Both the position numbers and the translations under genes were made by a program. From Rhodococcoides fascians A25f (lineage in GTDB: Bacteria; Actinomycetota; Actinomycetes; Mycobacteriales; Mycobacteriaceae), in contig NZ_CP049745.1 of assembly GCF_000760935.2 (NCBI RefSeq), positions 111,659 to 175,658 of the forward strand: DNA of 64,000 bases, in the 5' to 3' direction. The notes beneath the pieces are model-generated. The model was not told where the DNA came from, made no database searches, and saw only the letters and a program-made list of their open reading frames with translations. Shown in pieces: positions 35,007 through 43,683 of the stretch (position 1 is its first letter; every line of letters starts with the position of its first letter).

Positions 35007-36877
35007 GCACCGAACACGGCGACATCGGCCGCGAGAGCGGCGCAGTCCTGCGCACGATGTTGCAGGTCGCATTGCAGGTCAGCGAACAGCTCGCCCGCCG
35101 GCGCGAACAACGCCTCCGCGAGGCAACCGCCGCCAGCGAACGGCAACGCCACGCCCTCGAGGGACGACTGCGCGCCGAACAGCAGTCGGCCGAGACGGCA
35201 CTGCGTGCGGTACATCGCGAACGCTGGTGGGCCTCTGCGACGCCGGAGCAGATCAGCGAGCAGGTCCGATTGGCCCACACCTGGAAGGACCGCTCCCCGA
35301 TCGCCGCAGACACCGCCGATGTCATCGACGAACAACTGCGCGCCCGCTACGGCATCGCTCGTGATCGCGAGAACCTGGATATGGCCGTGGTCAGCATGGC
35401 CGTCCAACGCGACATCGAACGTCACCGCGCCCGCGAGGCCGCCGGCGAGCAGTACACCAAAGACGGGTTCACCGTCCTCGAGGAAGAGCCCCGCGGCCCC
35501 GGTTTCGTCGATGCGCAGTACCTGCGCACCGGAGAAGGCTTCGACCAACCGATCACCGACGAGCTCGTGCGCCGCGATCCCGCCAAATGGGCGGTACACC
35601 TCGTCGACGGACCCGACGGTGTGCCGGTGCCCGAGTACTACTGCACCGACGTGGCCGCACTGCCCGACGTCGACCACGAGCGACCGCAGCTCGCACGGGT
35701 ATGGGAGGACAGGTACCTCGACAGCGCACCACCGGAGCGGCTGGCCGATCTGCACCACATCACTGCCACCCCTGCCACCGACATCGCTGCCGGCCGCGCT
35801 GCCGGGCAGATCCGCGAACGGTTCGGCGTCGACGTCGACGCTCTCGGTAGCGATGCCCGTGCCTCTCTCGGGGCGATGCTCACCGACATCGATGCTGCCC
35901 GCCGTGCGCCCGCCGCTGCCGAGAAAGCCACTGCCGCAGTCGGCCGCGAGGCTGCCATCACCGCCCTGATGGACCCGGCCGCTGAGATGGACCGCAGCCA
36001 GGTCGCCGCGGCGTGGCAGTGGTACTCCGACAGGCACCCCCGCGAGGCGGAACACCGGCTCTACGGCGGTGTCCCTGCCGCCGAGACCACCGGTGCACCC
36101 TTCGAGGCGTATCTCGATCACGTGGCCACCGAATGGGCCGCACAGCACCACCCCGATCTGGTGCACGAGAACCCCTCCGACGACCAGCGCGACGAGCTGT
36201 TCAAGGCGTGGACCGAACAGACCGCATCGGGCTACCCGCGACTGGACGACGACGCCACCCGCAGTGTGCTCGGCCCGCCGCCGCCGGTGACCTCCACTGA
36301 CATCGAGACCGTGGCCGAATGGGCGCGGCACAGGATCCCCAGGGACTACGAACGCTTCACCGAAGGCACCGGGAAGACCAAGGAGACCGGCGAGCTTCAT
36401 CTGCGGCTACGGTTCGACATCCACCACGCCCAGGAATGGGCGAACGATCACGCCCCGGCCCTCGCTGCCAAGTACGTCCAGGCAGAACAGTCCACTGACC
36501 GGCCCGCCTACCTGAGCGCGCGGGAGGAATTGATCGACTCGTGGAACGCAGTCGGACGACCGTTCGATGCGCAATTGGCCGACGAACCGGCCCGCCGCGA
36601 TGCCCCGGCCCTCGAGAAGGCGGGCGCAGCTGTGTCGGCTGCAGCCGAACCCGGTGCGCCCGCCTACGACAGTGCCGAACGCCGCGAGAAAGAGGCGACC
36701 GACCTTCTCGCCGCCGGCGTCGACGAGGAAGCCGTCAACGCCCACCGCCTGGCCGATATCAGCAACGCCAAACCTGCCACCGCCATCGACTTCGACCCAG
36801 GCACTGGCAGCCCCAGAGCCAGCAAGGGTGATCGCTCGAAAGGCAAAGACGTCAGTCAGGACCGCAGTAGCCGATAG
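35003..36877 (+). CDS. Large last protein of the transfer operon; candidate T4SS substrate
   Basis: The 624-residue protein begins with a coiled coil (residues about 15-75). Residues about 148-240 (F-T-V-L-E-E-E-P ... K-W-A-V-H-L ... L-A-R-V-W-E) match a domain of the ParB-like protein encoded at 60040. The C-terminus contains D-E-E-A-V-N-A-H-R-L-A followed by a basic/Ser tail of about 40 residues. The same motif, D-E-E-T-L-N-A-Y-R-I-A, stands at the same distance from the end of the relaxase. No enzyme family was recognised. It could be a translocated accessory protein. Confidence 0.75.
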   Translation: MSTEHGDIGRESGAVLRTMLQVALQVSEQLARRREQRLREATAASERQRHALEGRLRAEQQSAETALRAVHRERWWASATPEQISEQVRLAHTWKDRSPIAADTADVIDEQLRARYGIARDRENLDMAVVSMAVQRDIERHRAREAAGEQYTKDGFTVLEEEPRGPGFVDAQYLRTGEGFDQPITDELVRRDPAKWAVHLVDGPDGVPVPEYYCTDVAALPDVDHERPQLARVWEDRYLDSAPPERLADLHHITATPATDIAAGRAAGQIRERFGVDVDALGSDARASLGAMLTDIDAARRAPAAAEKATAAVGREAAITALMDPAAEMDRSQVAAAWQWYSDRHPREAEHRLYGGVPAAETTGAPFEAYLDHVATEWAAQHHPDLVHENPSDDQRDELFKAWTEQTASGYPRLDDDATRSVLGPPPPVTSTDIETVAEWARHRIPRDYERFTEGTGKTKETGELHLRLRFDIHHAQEWANDHAPALAAKYVQAEQSTDRPAYLSAREELIDSWNAVGRPFDAQLADEPARRDAPALEKAGAAVSAAAEPGAPAYDSAERREKEATDLLAAGVDEEAVNAHRLADISNAKPATAIDFDPGTGSPRASKGDRSKGKDVSQDRSSR

Positions 36878-36887
36878 TCAGCGCCCG

Positions 36888-36921
36888 CGTGCCCCGTCGA
36901 CAGCTCTGTCGGCGGGGCACG
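36888..36921 (+). terminator. Strong hairpin ending the transfer operon
   Basis: CGTGCCCCGTCGACAG (36888-36903) pairs with CTGTCGGCGGGGCACG (36906-36921) over 16 positions, one of them a T/G mismatch that can wobble in RNA, with a two-base gap at the tip. It starts 11 bases after the operon's last stop. No T-tract follows, as is common in high-GC actinobacteria. Confidence 0.75.
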
Positions 36922-36976
36922 TCGGTGCGTACACAACATTCGATTCGAACCGAGAAAAGATGGGTGAGGGCAGATC

Positions 36977-37624
36977 ATGATGGTTCTGGCTGTGGGGGTC
37001 TACGCCGTGGTCGTTGCGGTGCTCGGGGTAGCGCTGCTCAAACACTGGCGGCGTCGAAAGGATGGCAAACCGGCCGCGGTCTATGCGGCGTTGGGGGCCG
37101 GAGTCCCGCTTCTGGCGATGATGGTCGGCGTCGTCGCGATTATCGTGGCGGGCTCGATCACCGGACCCGACCCACGCTATGCCACCGGGTACGTGGTCAT
37201 CATGGTTGTTGCCTGCGGGTCGGCCGTGGTGCTGTGGACCATATGGGGCTGGGTCCGCACCCGCGAGCATCTGGAAGCACGCAAGGCCGCTCGACAGCTC
37301 GGCACCCCGCCGCCGAAGTATTTCTTCGCGCCCTGGGCAGTGGGCGCGGCGGTTCTTCTGATCGGCTGGGGTCTCGGCGTGTGGCTGTCGTCGTACATTC
37401 CACGGGGACTGGGTTGGTGGTACGAAAGCCACGGCCCGGTAACGATGGACGAACTGGAACGGATCGTCGACCGCTGGATCTTGGGGCTCGAGATCTACTT
37501 GGCGTCGGTCCCGGTCGCTGCTCTGGTTGCCGGGGCTTGGCGGTGGAGACAACGTCGCCGGTACGCAGCCGAACTGCGCGAGCAAGCAAGGAAGCGGCGA
37601 CTCGGCGAGGACGATCCACGCTGA
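36977..37624 (+). CDS. Polytopic membrane protein of unknown function
   Basis: The 215-residue protein has about five hydrophobic helices: an N-terminal one followed by K-H-W-R-R-R-K, two in residues about 38-90, one about 115-135 and one near 172-192. It ends in a basic tail. GAGGG precedes the tandem ATGs at 36977. It lies after the transfer operon terminator and converges on the relaxase gene, with only nine bases between stops. It could act in entry exclusion, but that is only suggested by position. Confidence 0.75.
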   Translation: MMVLAVGVYAVVVAVLGVALLKHWRRRKDGKPAAVYAALGAGVPLLAMMVGVVAIIVAGSITGPDPRYATGYVVIMVVACGSAVVLWTIWGWVRTREHLEARKAARQLGTPPPKYFFAPWAVGAAVLLIGWGLGVWLSSYIPRGLGWWYESHGPVTMDELERIVDRWILGLEIYLASVPVAALVAGAWRWRQRRRYAAELREQARKRRLGEDDPR

Positions 37625-37633
37625 ACCCGACCC

Positions 37634-39538
37634 TCAACGTTCCAACCCGCGATCGTCGCGGCCGACCTCGCTTCCACTCGACGCTTCGGGACTGCTCTTG
37701 CCCGACTCGCCGCGTGTGCGGCGCGATTCGGGGCCGGCCGTACTGGCCTTCGCGATCCGGTAGGCGTTCAGTGTCTCCTCGTCCAACGTCGATTCGTCGA
37801 CCGCGGTGGCCTCGGTCTGCCGCTCCGGCGGGCGGTGAGTGCCGCTCACGAGCCGGGAGACCCGCAATCCCTCCGCCGCATCGGCCGACAGATCCTCTCG
37901 CTCGCCGGACTGAGCACCGGTCGCACCTGCTGTAGGGGTGTGGGGGTGGGCCGCCGAGATGGGCACCTCGGGGCCGACGCTTGCACGTGCCGAGTCGACC
38001 CCGACACCGCTGCGCGCGGCAGCGATATCCGGTGCGCCGTACCGCGCCGACAGAGTCGAATGAAGCCCGTCGAGCTCACCGCTACGAACAGCCACCAATG
38101 CCTGCGAACGAGCCAGATCATCAGCCGCTCTGTGTGCGTCCGCGAACGCGTCGACCGTCCGCATGAGCTGACGCAACAACAGCACTTGGCTGGCACCGGA
38201 ACTACGGATCTGGGTCTGCATCAAGATCAACGCGACCCCGCCCGCGCTGGCCCTCTTGTCGACCACCGGTGTGCGCAGGTGCGCCGGGATCTCCGCAGAC
38301 CGCGCCAACGCCGCCGCCGCCGCAGCCAACGGTCCCGGCGTGGTTTCCACCCGCGACGACCATGCCGCGAACACACCCGCCGTGCGGCCCGCTGCCCGCG
38401 CCCACTGAGCGTGATCGTCCACCGGGATCGAGGACAGGTAGCGGTTCCACGTCTCGACGTCGCGAGCGGCACGCGTCATCAACTCCGGGTCGATGTTCGC
38501 TCGTTCGCGGCCACCGGTCACCGTCACGGCAGCCCCACGCCGCGATGCGCTCCACTCCTGCTCGGCCGCCGTCGTTGCCGCCGGCGAGGTGTCCCATTCG
38601 TCGCGCAGACGAGGCAACGTCAAGTCCTTGGCCAACCGGCCACCGCCGAACCACACCGGCTTGATCCCCGCCGCCCGCTCGGCCTTGCTCGGCGTCGCCG
38701 CGACGGAGTATCCGATCACCGAACCCGACGTCGTTCCGGTCGCGTACCGGGGACGCACCAGCAGGTTGTCCCCGCGTAGTCGACGCACGAACTCCGCTTC
38801 GGTTTTCGACGCCGTTGCCGCTGCCCGCACACGCCGTTCGATCGTGCGGCGCACCGGCTCCGGCAGTCCTGCCTTCTTCGCCTTCTCCAACTCCGCCGGC
38901 GAGACTCCGCGGCTACCGCGCTGCTCCTCCCGCGACAAGAGCACTTCCAGTCCGTGGCGGCGCTCGAGGACGTTGCACGCCTCCTGCGAGCGCGGCCGAT
39001 CACGGTAGGTATCGACCTTCGTTCCGTCCTCGCGAACCAACGACGCAGCGATGTGAATGTGGTCGTTGCCCTCACCGGACAGGCCGTGTCGCACCGCAAC
39101 CCATCGCGCGGACGGGCGCGGATCGTCCGGGTTGTCGAAGCCCATCTCCTTCATGAAGTCGGCCGCGATGGCAGCCCACTTCTGGTCCGAGAGCTGGCCC
39201 TCCTCCGCCTTGAGTGAGAGCGAGCAATGCCAGACATGGGCGTCGAACTTCTCCGCCGACCGGGCGGCGAGTTTCGTTGCGCCCTCGGCCATACGGGCCT
39301 TCACCTTCTCGGTGTCGGCCCACATCACCGTCGTACCGAACTGGCGGCGCGGCATGTCGAGTTGATGCGCCACCGACAACGCCCACTGCTTGTCCAGCCG
39401 CTCCCCGACCATCGACGCGTCGACCACACTCGAATGCCCCGCAACCAGGTGCGGATCGGTGTGCTCGTTCGCCTTGCCCGGCCCCTGCAAGTACACCAGC
39501 AACCCCGCGGTCTTCGATCCACGGGAAATGTTCGCCAT
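37634..39538 (-). CDS. Relaxase (MobA/VirD2-type nuclease domain)
   Basis: The 634-residue protein begins with S-R-G-S-K-T-A-G-L-L-V-Y-L-Q-G-P-G-K, placing the candidate nicking Tyr near residue 17. N-E-H-T-D-P-H-L-V-A follows, then H-V-W-H-C-S-L-S-L, and the metal-binding motif is G-N-D-H-I-H-I-A-A-S-L-V. This fits MOBP-like actinobacterial relaxases. The C-terminal half is helical and ends in a Ser/Arg-rich tail preceded by D-E-E-T-L-N-A-Y-R-I-A, shared with the protein at 35003. The start overlaps the MobC stop; a GTG three bases upstream is possible. Confidence 0.88.
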   Translation of the reverse strand: MANISRGSKTAGLLVYLQGPGKANEHTDPHLVAGHSSVVDASMVGERLDKQWALSVAHQLDMPRRQFGTTVMWADTEKVKARMAEGATKLAARSAEKFDAHVWHCSLSLKAEEGQLSDQKWAAIAADFMKEMGFDNPDDPRPSARWVAVRHGLSGEGNDHIHIAASLVREDGTKVDTYRDRPRSQEACNVLERRHGLEVLLSREEQRGSRGVSPAELEKAKKAGLPEPVRRTIERRVRAAATASKTEAEFVRRLRGDNLLVRPRYATGTTSGSVIGYSVAATPSKAERAAGIKPVWFGGGRLAKDLTLPRLRDEWDTSPAATTAAEQEWSASRRGAAVTVTGGRERANIDPELMTRAARDVETWNRYLSSIPVDDHAQWARAAGRTAGVFAAWSSRVETTPGPLAAAAAALARSAEIPAHLRTPVVDKRASAGGVALILMQTQIRSSGASQVLLLRQLMRTVDAFADAHRAADDLARSQALVAVRSGELDGLHSTLSARYGAPDIAAARSGVGVDSARASVGPEVPISAAHPHTPTAGATGAQSGEREDLSADAAEGLRVSRLVSGTHRPPERQTEATAVDESTLDEETLNAYRIAKASTAGPESRRTRGESGKSSPEASSGSEVGRDDRGLER

Positions 39539-39990
39539 CACCGCGAGACGTCCAACATCGCCGCATCGATCCGAACCAACGTCGCCTGCAACGCCCTCAA
39601 CGCATTCGACAGCTCTGACGCCAGATCCGAGTCCACAGCACCGGTCGCGTTCGTCGCCTTCGCAATCTGGTTGATGTTGCGCCCGACCTGCCCCACCGAC
39701 ACCGACAACCCATACATCCGATCAGTGATTTCCAGCTTGTCCGCCGGCGGAAGACCGGTCACCGACCCCGCCGCCGTCGGCGTCAACGCCGCCTCCAACA
39801 ACAGCCGCGGAACCGTCACCCCGAGCACCCGAGCCCGCGCCTGAATCGCAGCCTCTTCCTCGGCCGACGCCATCACCTGATGCGCGAACGGGCGACCACC
39901 ATCGACGTTCGGCAACCGCCGACGACGCAGCGAGCGAGCGATGTTCTTTGCGGCACTGCCCGCCTTCTTCCCCTCGCTTTGCTCGCTCAT
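39538..39990 (-). CDS. MobC-like relaxosome accessory protein
   Basis: The 150-residue protein has a basic N-terminus (S-L-R-R-R-R-L-P-N), a ribbon-helix-helix-like part (H-Q-V-M-A-S-A-E-E-E-A-A-I) and the MobC signature Q-V-G-R-N-I-N-Q-I-A-K-A-T-N-A-T-G. It would bind oriT DNA and help the relaxase nick. It is translationally coupled to the relaxase gene, and the palindrome cluster at 40046-40129 lies right upstream. Confidence 0.87.
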   Translation of the reverse strand: MSEQSEGKKAGSAAKNIARSLRRRRLPNVDGGRPFAHQVMASAEEEAAIQARARVLGVTVPRLLLEAALTPTAAGSVTGLPPADKLEITDRMYGLSVSVGQVGRNINQIAKATNATGAVDSDLASELSNALRALQATLVRIDAAMLDVSR

Positions 39991-40045
39991 CTCACCACCC
40001 GCCCTCCTCCTTGGTCACCACCGCACTTTCGGCCCAGCGCAGCGA

Positions 40046-40129
40046 CCCCACACCTGGGGACTCACACGCTCAGTGTGGCAGCCATTCCGGGACCTGTCCA
40101 GGAATGGACCTCATTTACCGTAGGTAAAT
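40046..40129. other. Candidate origin of transfer (oriT): cluster of four inverted repeats
   Basis: Within 84 bases upstream of mobC there are four inverted repeats: CCCCA/TGGGG (40046-40059), CACAC/GTGTG (40063-40077), CCATTCC/GGAATGG with inner GGAC/GTCC (40082-40107) and ATTTACC/GGTAAAT (40113-40129). Their density, and their place between the relaxase genes and an oppositely directed module, is what is expected of oriT. The last, AT-rich repeat could instead be the mobC promoter/operator. The nick site cannot be named. The stretch 40136-40458 that follows has no gene. Confidence 0.6.
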
Positions 40130-40458
40130 ATTAGCTTGCTCCGCCTGGGGCACTCTGGTGGCTCGCGGAGCCTGCGCAGTGGGTCACCAGAAAAGACGCT
40201 CAGGACGAGCGCCGCGAGTTCCGATTCAGCGCGCCGAAGGTGCGCGGCCGGCGGTTGTCCCCGGTTGTGGATTCGGACCCGATTGTGGGTGCCTGAGATC
40301 GAGCGGAGCGGCCTGGGAACTCTCAGACATCCACATGAGGACGCAGTCCGATCCCCAGTTGGGGGCAACCGCGGTTGGCCTCGATCGAAGGGCAGGACAC
40401 ACGCGCCGGGCGTTCCGACCCGACTGCCTTCGCCACTAATGTCCTCTAACCTGACCGG

Positions 40459-41988
40459 GTGCAAGGAACAGCGGCGAAACATGTGTTCATCTCCTACGTT
40501 CGAGAAGACAACGAGCACGTCGACAAGCTCTGCAAACTGTTGGACGCCGCGAACATTCCGTACTGGAGGGACCGTAAGGACCTCGGACCAGGCGATGCCT
40601 GGAAGGCGAAAATTCGTGCTGCGATCGAGTCAGGAACAGCAGTCTTCGTCGCCTGTTTCTCGGATAGCCAACGGAACAAGAGTTCCTCGTACATGAACGA
40701 AGAATTGACGCTGGCCGTGGATCAATTTCGGCGCAGACCGCCGAACAAGACGTGGCTGATCCCGGTGCGATTCGATGACGGGGAGATCGACGATTGGGAC
40801 CTGGGTGCGGGCCGACGTCTCTCTGACTACAACTACGCCGACCTCTTCGGCGACGACTACCCTGCGAACGCGATCACTCTCGTTGCCGCGATCAATGACG
40901 TTATCGGCGGTGCGTCACCGGATTCGACTACTGTTCGCGCCTCCATCGAGGAAGCCGAGGCATCCGAGCGCCCCGCAATGCTCAAGCGGGTCACCAAGCA
41001 ACTCCTACTGGTGCCAGCCAAGCGGATCGAACTGGACGAGTTGCTCGCCGAAGAAGCCACGCGGCTACTCACCCTGTTGCGCGACGAGAATCGCTTCCCG
41101 ACCACCTTCACAGCTGGCGTGTCAGACAAAGGCGTGGAGCTGCACCTTGCGGAGATTGCCACCGACTACTGGACAGTCATCGAGCCGTTCTGCTGGTCAC
41201 TGCAGGTCGCTGCCCGCTACGCAGAATCCTCGGACCAACTGACCCTGTGGACCGATACTCTGCGGGCACTACATAGCTACGCGACGGCACCGATCAGCGG
41301 CAACACAGCGCTACTGAAGCTGCGGTACATACCGCTCATGGCCGCCGTCGTCACCGCCGCAGTAGCCACTGCTGGAGTCGGCCGGCTGGCCAACTTCCGA
41401 GCACTCCTTGTAGATGTCGTTGTTCAACCTCAGAGCTACGGCACCACAGATCCAATCCCACTCGGAAACGCTGTCTCGTTCTACACGCCGTTCACGGAAG
41501 CTGGTACCACCGTGGCGAGCATCGTCGCACTCGCTGCCCGCGATACCTACGATCTGACAACGGCCACTGCCGCCCGCCTCGAAAACACGATCGGCAATCT
41601 CCGTAAGCCCGCTGCAGACTGGATGTTCGAGGTGCTCCGCCCAGTATTCGTAGACCAGTTCATCGACGACACCGCATATGCACAAGCATTCGATCGAGCC
41701 GAGGTGATGCTCGGTCTCTTCTCCCAGGATGTCGAAGCCCAGTCGGCCGCAGCGAACGGCTATCAATGGGCAAATCACTCGTCGTGGTTCGGTAGATCGA
41801 CATGGCGCAGCGAGCAATCCGGACACTCCCCCGTCGACGACTGTGCACGAGAACTTGCCACCGCCGGCGGTGATTGGCCACCACTCCTCGCCGGACTTTT
41901 CGGCGGCAACATCGATCGCGCATCCGCAGCGATAGCCGCGTACTCCGACGACTTCAACAAAGTTCGGTCCCAAGACCGCTTCAGCTGA
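40459..41988 (+). CDS. TIR-domain protein, candidate defence effector
   Basis: The 509-residue protein has an N-terminal TIR domain (residues about 7-150): H-V-F-I-S-Y-V-R-E-D-N as box 1, G-P-G-D-A-W-K-A-K-I-R-A-A-I-E as the following helix, and M-N-E-E-L-T-L-A carrying the Glu expected for NAD-cleaving TIRs. The remaining 350 residues are helical and unrecognised, with a weakly hydrophobic patch near 295-320. The GTG start at 40459 has no strong ribosome-binding site. TIR proteins of this kind often act in anti-phage or anti-plasmid immunity by depleting NAD. Confidence 0.8.
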   Translation: MQGTAAKHVFISYVREDNEHVDKLCKLLDAANIPYWRDRKDLGPGDAWKAKIRAAIESGTAVFVACFSDSQRNKSSSYMNEELTLAVDQFRRRPPNKTWLIPVRFDDGEIDDWDLGAGRRLSDYNYADLFGDDYPANAITLVAAINDVIGGASPDSTTVRASIEEAEASERPAMLKRVTKQLLLVPAKRIELDELLAEEATRLLTLLRDENRFPTTFTAGVSDKGVELHLAEIATDYWTVIEPFCWSLQVAARYAESSDQLTLWTDTLRALHSYATAPISGNTALLKLRYIPLMAAVVTAAVATAGVGRLANFRALLVDVVVQPQSYGTTDPIPLGNAVSFYTPFTEAGTTVASIVALAARDTYDLTTATAARLENTIGNLRKPAADWMFEVLRPVFVDQFIDDTAYAQAFDRAEVMLGLFSQDVEAQSAAANGYQWANHSSWFGRSTWRSEQSGHSPVDDCARELATAGGDWPPLLAGLFGGNIDRASAAIAAYSDDFNKVRSQDRFS

Positions 41989-42070
41989 ACAGGCAACAAG
42001 AACTCATAGCCAACAGCTCTCGCGGCGCGGCGTAACGAAACTCGGCCAGTCCGCCGAGGACAATCAGCCC

Positions 42071-43333
42071 ATGAAGTTGGGGAAGCTCGTCGGATGGGGC
42101 ACAGCACTGTGGGCACTACTAGTGGCCGTGGTGTTCCTGTTTCTTCTCTGGCTACAAACCGGCCAGCCATTTCATCTGTGGAAGTTTCTCAGCTCCGCCG
42201 AACCTGACCAACTCTTCAATGCTGCGAGAACGGCGGCCACCCTTCTCGGTGTCGCCGGTCTGGGTGGAGCAGCGCTGATTGCATACCGCCGACAAACAGC
42301 AACCGAAACAGCACTCGTCGACGAACGAACCAAAGCGCTGCACGAACGATACGGCGCGGGAGCCGAGCAGCTGGGGCACAATTCCGCCGCAATTCGGCTG
42401 GCCGGCGTCTACGCATTGGCCTCACTCGCCGATGACTGGCATGCACACCGCGCCGGCACTCGCGAACGACAGGTCTGCATCGACCTGTTGTGCGCCTATC
42501 TGAGGTCACCCGCACCCGACGCCGGTACCGGTACCGGTACCGGTACCGAGAAAGACGTCCGCGGCGCGATTTTGGACACGATTCGCCGACGGGTCACCAC
42601 TCTGATCGGTGCGGCCAGATGGAGGAGAAAACCAGACTGGCATACGAGAAGGTTGAACCTACGCGGGGCCGACCTTGGGGGTGCCGACCTCTCCCAATCC
42701 CTACTCGCCCACGCAGATTTCACAACCTCCAACCTGACAGCCTCCAACCTCTCGTACTCGTCGTTCTCTTACGACTTGGTCGAACCAGACCAATTCACAG
42801 CCGATCTCCAAGCATCGTTCGCGAACCGTAAGATTCCGCCTCGCCGGCTACGTCCGCGAGATCACGTCACCCACGCAACCATGGTGTGGACATCCTTTGA
42901 AATGGCTAACCTTCACGGCGCAGATTTGAGCGCAACAAAGCCGCTGTGGGTGACATTCAACCGAGCCAACATGCGCAGTGCCGACCTCACACAGGCACAA
43001 CTCGCGACGTCGGACTTCACCGCCGCAATCCTCACGGGAGCGGCGTTCGACGGCGCTCACTTGGCCGACTACCGAAGCGGGGACAATCCCGCTCCCGCAG
43101 CCAGATTCGTAAAAGCGACACTTGTCGCCGCGTCCTTTAGAGGCGCTTACGTCGGTCATGCGGACTTCACGGGAGCCGACCTGACCGGGGCCGATTTTTC
43201 TGAAGCCACAGGCCTCGAACATGCGACATTTACCAACGCCATCTACGACAAGACAACCAGGTGGCCAGCCGGCTACTCACCTAGCCGTGCGGCTGTACAA
43301 CCGCATTCACGCAACGACGCGTCTGAGCGCTAA
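42071..43333 (+). CDS. Membrane protein with pentapeptide repeats
   Basis: The 420-residue protein has two N-terminal transmembrane helices (about 8-30 and 56-72), a helical linker and a long pentapeptide-repeat domain (about 195-400). Units such as L-N-L-R-G-A-D-L-G-G-A-D-L and a late F-T-G-A-D-L-T-G-A-D-F give the A(D/N)LxX pattern. It lies 82 bases after the TIR gene on the same strand and may be its partner. Pentapeptide repeats build a right-handed beta-helix that mimics DNA or binds proteins. A hexanucleotide tandem repeat lies in the linker. Confidence 0.82.
   Translation: MKLGKLVGWGTALWALLVAVVFLFLLWLQTGQPFHLWKFLSSAEPDQLFNAARTAATLLGVAGLGGAALIAYRRQTATETALVDERTKALHERYGAGAEQLGHNSAAIRLAGVYALASLADDWHAHRAGTRERQVCIDLLCAYLRSPAPDAGTGTGTGTEKDVRGAILDTIRRRVTTLIGAARWRRKPDWHTRRLNLRGADLGGADLSQSLLAHADFTTSNLTASNLSYSSFSYDLVEPDQFTADLQASFANRKIPPRRLRPRDHVTHATMVWTSFEMANLHGADLSATKPLWVTFNRANMRSADLTQAQLATSDFTAAILTGAAFDGAHLADYRSGDNPAPAARFVKATLVAASFRGAYVGHADFTGADLTGADFSEATGLEHATFTNAIYDKTTRWPAGYSPSRAAVQPHSRNDASER
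42523..42546 (+). repeat. In-frame hexanucleotide tandem repeat (CGGTAC)4
   Basis: Four perfect copies of CGGTAC encode alternating Gly-Thr in the linker between the membrane part and the pentapeptide repeats. Copy-number change would keep the frame and alter linker length. Confidence 0.85.
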
Positions 43334-43335
43334 GG

Positions 43336-43683
43336 TCACGCGAAGGCGTCGAGGTCGAGTGCGATTTCGACGCCGTCCTTTTCGACGACGATCTTCGGGT
43401 GCACAGCACCGGTCGCAGCGAGGTACTGCCGCAAAGTCGACAGCAACAGATCGTCCCGGCCCTCGATCCGCGACACCGCACCCTGATTCGTCCCGAGCAA
43501 TGCCGCCATCTGAACCTGAGTGAGGTTGCCGGCCTTCCGAATGTCCGCCAACCCTTCGGCGTACACCCGGTTCATCGTCTCCCGCTCGGCCGCGAACTCG
43601 CGCACCGTCTCCGCAATCGCCGGCTTGGTACGCAACTGCTCGATCCGGTCGTTCGCACGCCGGAACGACTTCTTCTCGCTCAT
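43336..43683 (-). CDS. XRE-type antitoxin (HigA-like)
   Basis: The 115-residue protein has a helical N-terminus and a C-terminal XRE helix-turn-helix (L-T-Q-V-Q-M-A-A-L-L-G-T-N-Q-G-A-V-S-R-I-E-G-R). The start at 43683 overlaps the stop of the upstream toxin gene. This toxin-first order with an XRE antitoxin is that of HigBA-like pairs. It would neutralise the toxin and repress the promoter through the repeats at 44097-44124. Confidence 0.8.
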   Translation of the reverse strand: MSEKKSFRRANDRIEQLRTKPAIAETVREFAAERETMNRVYAEGLADIRKAGNLTQVQMAALLGTNQGAVSRIEGRDDLLLSTLRQYLAATGAVHPKIVVEKDGVEIALDLDAFA

